NCBI RefSeq assembly: GCF_030815855.1
Contig: NZ_JAUSXG010000001.1
Location: 2,232,001 to 2,296,000 of the forward strand
From: Variovorax paradoxus
GTDB taxonomy: Bacteria > Pseudomonadota > Gammaproteobacteria > Burkholderiales > Burkholderiaceae_C
Direction: 5' to 3'
Length of the DNA stretch: 64,000 nucleotides
In this document: piece by piece, positions 57,990-64,000 of the stretch
Layout: each line of letters opens with the position of its first letter
How positions within the stretch are numbered: the stretch's first letter is position 1
Program-made: the position numbers and the translations under genes
Notes under the pieces: model-generated
What the model was told of the DNA's origin: nothing
The model's database searches: none
What the model saw: the letters and a program-made list of their open reading frames with translations, nothing else

Positions 57990-59350
57990 ACCCGCAGGGC
58001 GGGATGTCCGACGCCGCGCTCGGCATCGTGGCCGAGCTCGAGGCGGCCTTCGCGCATGTCACGCCCGTGGCCATGCGCGGCCGCGTCAGCAAGGCGGTCG
58101 GCATGCTGATCGACGCTACGGGCATCCAGGCCCACGTGGGCGAGTTGTGCGAACTCGTCACGCCCGGCGAGCCGCCGCTGCTTGCCGAAGTGGTGGGTTT
58201 CCGCGGCAACACGGCCATCCTCACGCCACTGGGCTCGATCACCGGCATTTCCGCGCTGACCGAGGTGGTGCCGACCGGACGCGGGCATGTGTGCCCCGTG
58301 GGGGTGCAATTGCTGGGCCGCGTGCTCGATGCGCTCGGCCAGCCTATCGACGAACTCGGTCCGCTCGCCACGCACACGCGGGTGCCGGTGCACCGCGAGC
58401 CGGTGAGCCCGCTCGCGCGCCGCATGATCGATGCGCCGATCGCCACGGGCATCCGCGCCGTGGATGCACTCCTGACGGTGGGCGAGGGCCAGCGCATCGG
58501 CGTGTTCGCGCCGCCCGGGGTCGGCAAAAGCACCTTGCTGGGCATGCTGGCGCGCGGCTCGACGGCCGAGGTCAACGTGATTGCGCTGATCGGCGAGCGA
58601 GGGCGCGAGGTGAAGGAGTTCCTCGAACACAACCTCGGGCCGGAGGGCTTGGCCAAGACCGTGATGGTGGTCTCGACCTCCGACCGGCCGCCGATGGAGC
58701 GCATCAAGTCGGCCTACGTGGCGACCACCATCGCGGAGCATTTTCGCGACCAGGGCAAGAAGGTGCTGCTGCTGGTCGATTCGCTCACCCGCTTCGCGCG
58801 CGCGCAGCGCGAGATCGGCCTGGCGAGCGGCGAGCCGCCGACGCGGCGCAGCTATCCGCCGTCGATCTTCTCGATGCTGCCCCAGCTGCTGGAACGCGCG
58901 GGGCAGGGCAAGACCGGCTCCATCACCGCGGTGTATTCGGTGCTGACCGAGGGCGACGAAGAGAACGACCCCATCGCCGAAGAGGTGCGTTCCATTCTCG
59001 ACGGCCACATCGTGCTGTCCCGCAAGATCGCGGCGGCCAACCGCTACCCGGCCATCGACGTGCTGGCCAGCATCAGCCGCGTGATGCCGCTGGTGACCTC
59101 GCGCGAACACGGGGCGGCCGCGGCGCACTTCCGCAGCCTGTTGGCCAAGTACCAGGAGATGGAGCTGCTGGTGCAGATCGGCGAGTACCGCCCGGGCAGC
59201 GATGCGCTGGCCGACGAGGCGATCCACGCGCGGCCCGCGATGCTCGACTTTCTCTCGCAGCCGCCCCGGAGCAGCCAGCCGTTCGAGCAATCGGTGGCGG
59301 CACTGCTGCATCACGCGCGCCACGCACCCCGCACGGAGCACCGAAGATGA
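57986..59350 (+). CDS. sctN: Type III secretion ATPase SctN
   Basis: The product has 454 residues of the F1-type ATPase family. The Walker A motif is APPGVGKSTLL, followed by the Walker B strand VLLLVDSLTRFARAQRE and the secretion-specific GEPPTRRSYPPSIFSMLP. It unfolds and delivers substrates. The GTG start at 57986 overlaps the sctL stop and has GGGAGAGG upstream; an ATG six codons later (58004) is an alternative. Confidence 0.97.
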   Translation: MNPQGGMSDAALGIVAELEAAFAHVTPVAMRGRVSKAVGMLIDATGIQAHVGELCELVTPGEPPLLAEVVGFRGNTAILTPLGSITGISALTEVVPTGRGHVCPVGVQLLGRVLDALGQPIDELGPLATHTRVPVHREPVSPLARRMIDAPIATGIRAVDALLTVGEGQRIGVFAPPGVGKSTLLGMLARGSTAEVNVIALIGERGREVKEFLEHNLGPEGLAKTVMVVSTSDRPPMERIKSAYVATTIAEHFRDQGKKVLLLVDSLTRFARAQREIGLASGEPPTRRSYPPSIFSMLPQLLERAGQGKTGSITAVYSVLTEGDEENDPIAEEVRSILDGHIVLSRKIAAANRYPAIDVLASISRVMPLVTSREHGAAAAHFRSLLAKYQEMELLVQIGEYRPGSDALADEAIHARPAMLDFLSQPPRSSQPFEQSVAALLHHARHAPRTEHRR

Positions 59351-59832
59351 GCGTCGACTGGAAGCTTCTTTCCGACGTGCGCGAGCGGCAGAAAACCGCC
59401 GCAATGGGCGTGGTCGCGCGCGACCGCGCGGCGGCCGACGAGAGCCAGGTGCAATTGCGGCAGGCCGAGGCCGCGCAGCAGCAACAAGTGCAGAACAAGC
59501 TGCGGCATTGGGAGGCGACCCGCGGCGCGCTGTCGGGCGGCCAGGTCAGCATGGCGGAGTTCCGCAATGCAGGCGCCTGGAGCGGCGCGCTCGATGCGCA
59601 GATCGCCGAGGCCGGCCAAGCCACCGCGCAAGCCGCGCGGGCGCATACCGAGCGCGAACAGGTGCTGGAAGAAAGCCGCCGCCAGTTGCGCGCCGCCTAC
59701 GGCGAGCTCGAAAAGGCCCAACAGATGCAGCAGCGCGCGCGCGCCGAGCGCGTGCACCTGCAGGAGCTGCGGCTGGCAGACGCCAACGAAGAGAGCACCG
59801 CGCAGGCCTGGGCCATGCGCCGGCCCGCCTAG
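59347..59832 (+). CDS. sctO: Type III secretion central stalk protein SctO
   Basis: The product has 161 residues, almost entirely charged coiled coil rich in Gln, Glu, Ala and Arg, with a break near residue 60. This is the SctO/YscO/FliJ architecture: a stalk that joins the ATPase to SctV. The start overlaps the sctN stop (ATGA). Sequence conservation in this family is low, so position carries much of the call. Confidence 0.85.
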   Translation: MSVDWKLLSDVRERQKTAAMGVVARDRAAADESQVQLRQAEAAQQQQVQNKLRHWEATRGALSGGQVSMAEFRNAGAWSGALDAQIAEAGQATAQAARAHTEREQVLEESRRQLRAAYGELEKAQQMQQRARAERVHLQELRLADANEESTAQAWAMRRPA

Positions 59833-59845
59833 GCACGGAGCCATC

Positions 59846-60625
59846 ATGGAAAGCTTCGAACTCGGCCACATGGAGCAGTTTTTCTCGGCGGTGGTGCTCA
59901 CGCTGCCGCGGCTGTTCGCGATCTTCGCGGTCGTGCCCTTTCTCTCGGGCGGCATGATCACCGGCACGGTGCGCAACGGCATTTTGCTGATGCTCGCCAT
60001 CTTCATGTCGCCGGTGGCGGGCGAGGTGCCGGCCGCATCGATGGCCACCTGGGTGTTCATTGCCGGCAAGGAGGCGCTGATCGGCGTGATGCTGGGCCTG
60101 GGCTTCGGCATTTTCATCTGGGCCATCCAGAGCGTGGGCGACCTGATCGACTTCCAGACCGGCTCCAGCAACGCCTCGTTCTTCGATCCGGTGGCTGGCC
60201 ACGAGAACGGCGCGACCAGCGAGTTCCTGGGCTGGATGGTCATCACCTTGTTCGTCTCGGCGGGCGGCCTGCTCGCGATGCTCGGCGTGATCGTCGACTC
60301 CTACCGCATCTGGCCGGTGGGGTCGTTCTTTCCCAACCTCGGTCTGGTGCTCGAACAGTTCGCCATCCGCCAGGGGGACACGCTGTTTCTCTGGATCGTG
60401 AAGCTCGCGTCGCCGGTCATCGTGGTGCTGCTGCTGGTGGAATTGGGCGTGGGCCTGGTGGGCCGGGTGGCGCCGCAGCTCAACGTGTTCGTTTTCGCGC
60501 AGCCGCTCAAGAGCCTGCTGGCCCACTTGATGATGCTGCTGTTCCTGTTCTTCGTGTACGAGTCGCTGCAGGAGTTCTTGCGGCCCGAGAACGGGGTTCT
60601 CGATTTCCTGAGGTCCACGCTGTAG
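59846..60625 (+). CDS. sctT: Type III secretion export-gate protein SctT
   Basis: The product has 259 residues, a SctT/FliR-type integral membrane protein with about six hydrophobic segments. Family stretches are LPRLFAIFAVVPFLSGGMI, GFGIFIWAIQSVGDLIDFQ and GSSNASFFDP. It seals the gate with SctR and SctS. It follows sctO after 13 bp, leaving no room for a length-control gene (sctP) at the usual site. Confidence 0.95.
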   Translation: MESFELGHMEQFFSAVVLTLPRLFAIFAVVPFLSGGMITGTVRNGILLMLAIFMSPVAGEVPAASMATWVFIAGKEALIGVMLGLGFGIFIWAIQSVGDLIDFQTGSSNASFFDPVAGHENGATSEFLGWMVITLFVSAGGLLAMLGVIVDSYRIWPVGSFFPNLGLVLEQFAIRQGDTLFLWIVKLASPVIVVLLLVELGVGLVGRVAPQLNVFVFAQPLKSLLAHLMMLLFLFFVYESLQEFLRPENGVLDFLRSTL

Positions 60626-60635
60626 CGGGCAAGGC

Positions 60636-61667
60636 ATGGCAGAGAAAGACCAGGCCCCCACCGCCAAGCGGCTGCGCGATGCGCGCAAGCGCGGCGAGGT
60701 GGTGTTCAGCACCGACGTGGCTTCCACGGTGGTGTTCGTCGTGGTCGTGCTGTCGCTGTGGCTCGGCGGCCAGCTCATCTACAGCCTGCTGCGCGAGCTG
60801 TGGCTGCATGCCACCAGCACCACCTTGCTCACGGCGCCCGACGACCGGTTTGTCGAACTGCTGCTGCACACGGGCGAAACCCTGGTGTGGGGAACGCTGC
60901 CGGTCATGGCCATTGCGGCCGCGGCCGGGATCGTGGGTTCGCTGTTCCAGGTGGGTGGCGTGGCGGCCTGGGAGCGGCTGAAGCCCGACGTCAACCGCAT
61001 GAACCCGGCCGAGGGGCTGACGCGCATCTTCTCGACGCGCAGCCTTATCAACCTGCTGAAGATGTGCACCAAGACTGCGCTGCTGGCCTTGCTGATGTTC
61101 GTGGTGGTGCGCGGCTTTGTCGATACCGCGCTCAAGCTGGGCTATGCGCGGCCCGAGGGAATCATGACGGCCGCGGCGCATATGGTGCTGGTTGCCTTCG
61201 GCTGGGCGGTGGTGATCTACGCGGTGATGGCCGCAGTCGACTACGTGCACGAACGCCACGAGTTCATGAAGCAGCAGCGCATGTCCATCGAAGAGATCCG
61301 CCAGGAATACAAGGAGATGGAAGGCGACCCGATCAACCGCTCGCGCCGGCGTTCGGCCCACTTCGAGGCGGTGTACGCGAGCCTCAACGACCGGGTGCGC
61401 GCGGCGTCGGCCGTGATCCATTCGCCGCGCATTGCGGTCGCCCTGCAATACCTCGGCGAAACCGACCTGCCGCGCGTGATCGCGCGCGGCGAGGGCGAGG
61501 TGGCCGCGCAGATCCGGCGCTTTGCCAGCGAAGGATTGATTCCGACCGAATTCGAGCCCGCGCTGGCCGAGCGCATCTACGAGGACGTGCCCGAGGACCA
61601 GCCGATTCCCCGCGCGCTCTATGCGCCCGTCGCCAAGCTTCTGCGCTGGGCGCAGGGCAGCGAATGA
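60636..61667 (+). CDS. sctU: Type III secretion switch protein SctU without the NPTH autocleavage motif
   Basis: The product has 343 residues. The N-terminus (MAEKDQAPTAKRLRDARKRG) and four membrane segments are typical, as is the linker IRQEYKEMEGDP. In the cytoplasmic domain the cleavage site, NPTH in nearly all SctU/FlhB proteins, reads HSPR (residues 262-265) in VIHSPRIAVALQY. Flanking conserved residues are kept, so the reading frame and alignment are sound. Autocleavage between N and P changes export from needle to later substrates, so this protein probably cannot cleave itself by the known chemistry. It is the last recognisable core gene. Confidence 0.95.
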   Translation: MAEKDQAPTAKRLRDARKRGEVVFSTDVASTVVFVVVVLSLWLGGQLIYSLLRELWLHATSTTLLTAPDDRFVELLLHTGETLVWGTLPVMAIAAAAGIVGSLFQVGGVAAWERLKPDVNRMNPAEGLTRIFSTRSLINLLKMCTKTALLALLMFVVVRGFVDTALKLGYARPEGIMTAAAHMVLVAFGWAVVIYAVMAAVDYVHERHEFMKQQRMSIEEIRQEYKEMEGDPINRSRRRSAHFEAVYASLNDRVRAASAVIHSPRIAVALQYLGETDLPRVIARGEGEVAAQIRRFASEGLIPTEFEPALAERIYEDVPEDQPIPRALYAPVAKLLRWAQGSE

Positions 61668-61701
61668 ATCTTGAGAAACCGACGACCGAAAGGAATGAAC
61701 C

Positions 61702-64000
61702 ATGTTGATTGCGGATGGAGGCGGCAGCGCTCGCGTGCCGGTGAACGTACCCAACCCCGTGAACACGGCAAAGCAGCCTGCGAGTTCGGCCGAGTCGGAC
61801 GCCGCGGCGCGCGCGCGGGAACTGCAACGCCAGCTGGAGGCGCTGCTCGAGAAGCTGCGCGAAATGCAGCGCCAAGCCGAAGAAGCCCGCAAGCGCGCCA
61901 TCGAGGCGCAGCGCAAGGCCCGCGAAGCCAGGAAGCATGCCGAGGCCATGGAGGCCCAGGCAGAGAAGACCAAGCAACTGGCCGACGCCAACAAGGCCAA
62001 GAAGGCGCAGCAGGACGCCAAGCTGGAAGATGCGCGCGCCAAGAATGCAACCGCCGACGCCGACCTGAAAGACAAGAACGCCGCGCTGCTCAAGGCCGAA
62101 GTCAAGCAGAAGCGGGAAGAAACGAAAGCCCCCGACGCCAAGGCCTCCGCGGCCACCGACAAGAAGGTGCAGGACGCGAAGGCCGACCGCAACGACGCGC
62201 AGAAGACCAGCGACTTCTCGAAGCTCTATCTCGACTCGCAAGAGAAGGAGAGCAAGGCGCAGGACGCCGAGGCCAAGGTGGTCGAGCTGACGCCGACGCC
62301 GGGCCGTCCGTCGGCCACCATCACCGAGAAGGAGCGCACGGCGCTCACCAAGGCCGAAGACAAGGCGCAGAAGCTGCGCGGCGAGGCCGATGCCGCGACG
62401 AAGAAGTTCGGCAGCGCCGTCGGTGAAGAGGCCAACACCGAGTTCTGGGGCAGTCCGCCGGCCCCCGCCACCACGGCGGGGCCGCCCGCCAAGGCCACCG
62501 ACGATCCGCTGCAAACGCCGCTCACCCAGCTGCTTCAAGTCTCGCCGAAGACCACCACCAACCCGGCCGCCAACAACGGCCTGGTGTTCACCCCGACGCT
62601 GACCTCCGGCACCGCGGGAACCACCAGCAGCAGCCTGCTCTTGCCGCCGTCGACCGTGTCGTCCGGCACCGGCACGAACGCGACCTCGCCATTCACCACC
62701 TTTCTCAAGACGCCCGAGCCGGTCGTCACGCCAGAGGTGAAGAAAACGCTCACTGGCATCGCGGACGGCAAGAGCGTGGAGCAGATCGCGAGCGACCGCA
62801 AGATGCGCGTCGACCAGGTGCTGTCGGAGGCCAACGCGGCGGGCGTCCAGATCACCACGGCCGCGCCGAAGGACGGCGTGCAGGCCACCACCATCGAGCG
62901 CGGCGATGCCTCGCTCACCTACAGCCGTGACGCGAAGCATGACACCCTGGCGGTCAAGGGCAATCTCCCGGACCCGAAGGCACCGTGCGGCCAGGAGGCC
63001 GTCGACGCGAAGGAGGACGGCAACGGGCGCTACAGCCAGACCACGAAAGACGCTAAGACCGGCGACACGACCACCACCACCATCGACAGCCGCGCCGGCA
63101 CCCGCACGGTCAGTGTGGTGGACAAGAAAGGCCTGCGCACCGACACCACGACCTCGCTGACCGGGGGGCAGGTCACGCGTGCGGTGGACGACTACGAAGG
63201 CTATCTCGAAGTGGCCAAGGCCGCGGACCTGACGCCCGAGCAGCTGCTGGCGCTGAATCCCGACGTCGACTACGGCAAGGCGCTCAAGCCGGGCCAGGAA
63301 CTGGTGGTGGCCGGCGTGCCGACCACGGTGAAGACTTTCAACAAGGACGGCTCGATGCTCGAGAAGACCACCGCGAGCGATGGCACGCTGCAGGTGGTGG
63401 CCACGAGCGCGAGCGGCCGCCGCACGGTGCTGATGGGCGAACCCGACGCCAAGAACGGCCCCGGCGAGGCGGCGCGCAAGTCGATCTTCGACGACAAGAA
63501 GTCCGTGGCCGAAACCGCCAAGGCGATGGGCATGACGGAAGACGAAGTGCTCGCGGCTCTGCCCGAAGGTACCGTCGATGTAAGCAAGGCCAGCGCCGAC
63601 AACAGCTACATCGAGACCCGCACGATCTACGATCCCGCCACCAACCGGCTGGTGGTCGAGAGGAACGACTGGAACCATGGCGGCGGCAGCCGCGAGGACA
63701 TCGACGACAAGACCAAGTACACGGTCACGCAGAAGAACCCGGAAACCGGCAAGTCCGAGCGCGTCGAGGCCAGCGGCGGCCTCGGCTACCTGCAGCACCA
63801 GGCCGAGGACAAGGCCAAGTACGCCGACAGCTACGGCGAGCAGATCGGCAATCTCGACAAGACGATTCGCCTCTACAGGCGCATGGGCGAACCGGTGGAC
63901 GACCTGGTCGACCGGCGCAAGCAGCTGGTGTCGCAGCAGACCGATGCGCGCGGCGAGGCCACCATCGCCAACGCCAAGGCCACCTCGGCCCTCACCAAGC
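61702..64000 (+). CDS. Very large protein of unknown function downstream of sctU (3' end outside the window)
   Basis: At least 766 residues, open to the window end, starting at an ATG preceded by AAAGGA and 34 bp after sctU. Order of parts: a short N-terminus without signal peptide; charged coiled coil (about 30-200, very rich in Lys, Glu, Ala and Asp); a Ser/Thr/Pro-rich linker (about 250-340); three LysM-like helical units (about 353-376, 499-537, 600-628, the middle one ending ALKPGQELVV); beta-rich Thr/Asp stretches between them (such as DTTTTTIDSRAGTRT); and another coiled segment at the end. Only one cysteine is present. No family is recognised. Placement and lack of a Sec signal suggest a secreted substrate or accessory of the injectisome, which is inference. 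Confidence 0.8.
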   Translation, partial: MLIADGGGSARVPVNVPNPVNTAKQPASSAESDAAARARELQRQLEALLEKLREMQRQAEEARKRAIEAQRKAREARKHAEAMEAQAEKTKQLADANKAKKAQQDAKLEDARAKNATADADLKDKNAALLKAEVKQKREETKAPDAKASAATDKKVQDAKADRNDAQKTSDFSKLYLDSQEKESKAQDAEAKVVELTPTPGRPSATITEKERTALTKAEDKAQKLRGEADAATKKFGSAVGEEANTEFWGSPPAPATTAGPPAKATDDPLQTPLTQLLQVSPKTTTNPAANNGLVFTPTLTSGTAGTTSSSLLLPPSTVSSGTGTNATSPFTTFLKTPEPVVTPEVKKTLTGIADGKSVEQIASDRKMRVDQVLSEANAAGVQITTAAPKDGVQATTIERGDASLTYSRDAKHDTLAVKGNLPDPKAPCGQEAVDAKEDGNGRYSQTTKDAKTGDTTTTTIDSRAGTRTVSVVDKKGLRTDTTTSLTGGQVTRAVDDYEGYLEVAKAADLTPEQLLALNPDVDYGKALKPGQELVVAGVPTTVKTFNKDGSMLEKTTASDGTLQVVATSASGRRTVLMGEPDAKNGPGEAARKSIFDDKKSVAETAKAMGMTEDEVLAALPEGTVDVSKASADNSYIETRTIYDPATNRLVVERNDWNHGGGSREDIDDKTKYTVTQKNPETGKSERVEASGGLGYLQHQAEDKAKYADSYGEQIGNLDKTIRLYRRMGEPVDDLVDRRKQLVSQQTDARGEATIANAKATSALTK

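Noticed and set aside
61384..63798. An 804-codon minus-strand frame opposite the large gene after sctU
   Set aside because: It is the Leu/Gly/Arg-rich antisense of the plus-strand frame, which has a ribosome binding site, an ordered domain layout and an open end. It also overlaps the certain 3' end of sctU.

Overview
The window looks like chromosomal DNA of a high-GC betaproteobacterium of the order Burkholderiales, most likely Comamonadaceae and possibly Variovorax. This is inferred from the high GC and third-position GC bias, the order smc-zipA-ligA, the map-glnD pair, a purL of about 1340 residues, and long catabolic operons with LivJHMGF-type transporters. No database search was possible, so the genus is a guess. 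No rRNA, tRNA, CRISPR array, transposase or prophage gene was recognised.

Layout. (1) Positions 1-10898 hold housekeeping genes: the 3' part of smc, zipA, ligA, a Tyr/Gly/Pro-rich lipoprotein, peptide deformylase, a DoxX-type membrane protein (minus strand), and a polar amino-acid ABC transporter with a binding protein and two permeases but no ATPase. (2) Positions 10921-24127 are mostly minus strand: pgm, glnD, map, then purL on the plus strand, then a parvulin, bolA, yciB, msrB and selO. (3) Positions 24281-45846 form a 21.5-kb plus-strand catabolic region: an acyl-CoA ligase, a branched-chain-type ABC transporter with two tandem paralogous binding proteins, a bifunctional enoyl-CoA hydratase/3-hydroxyacyl-CoA dehydrogenase, an M20 peptidase, a thiolase, two acyl-CoA dehydrogenases, two SDRs, a hotdog thioesterase, a medium-chain reductase and a GST-like protein. 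Together these read as uptake, CoA activation and beta-oxidation of an organic acid. (4) A LysR regulator and a divergent azoreductase (45847-47617) lead into (5) a type III secretion (injectisome) locus from 47544 to at least 61667, followed by a very large open reading frame that runs off the window end.

The injectisome locus has sctQ-sctR on the minus strand. Divergent from them on the plus strand are sctV-sctS-sctC-sctD, then a small needle-like gene with its own strong terminator, then sctI-J-K-L-N-O-T-U. The I-J-K-L-N-O-T order matches the hrpB operon of Hrp2 systems of Xanthomonas and Ralstonia, but the surrounding arrangement differs. Two things stand out. SctU lacks the normally invariant NPTH autocleavage motif and has HSPR at residues 262-265. 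No needle-length ruler (SctP) is visible in its usual place beside sctO. Immediately after sctU lies a reading frame of at least 766 residues with a coiled coil, a Ser/Thr/Pro-rich linker and LysM-like repeats, of no family I recognise. It is the best candidate here for a new secreted substrate or accessory.

Smaller-scale observations include a 9-bp-stem palindromic repeat inserted in frame in purL, a LivF with arginine instead of the Walker A lysine, a duplicated binding-protein gene whose leader was duplicated with it, a pair of 14-bp palindromes spaced 21 bp apart between those duplicates, and a possible internal start producing a short SctQ.
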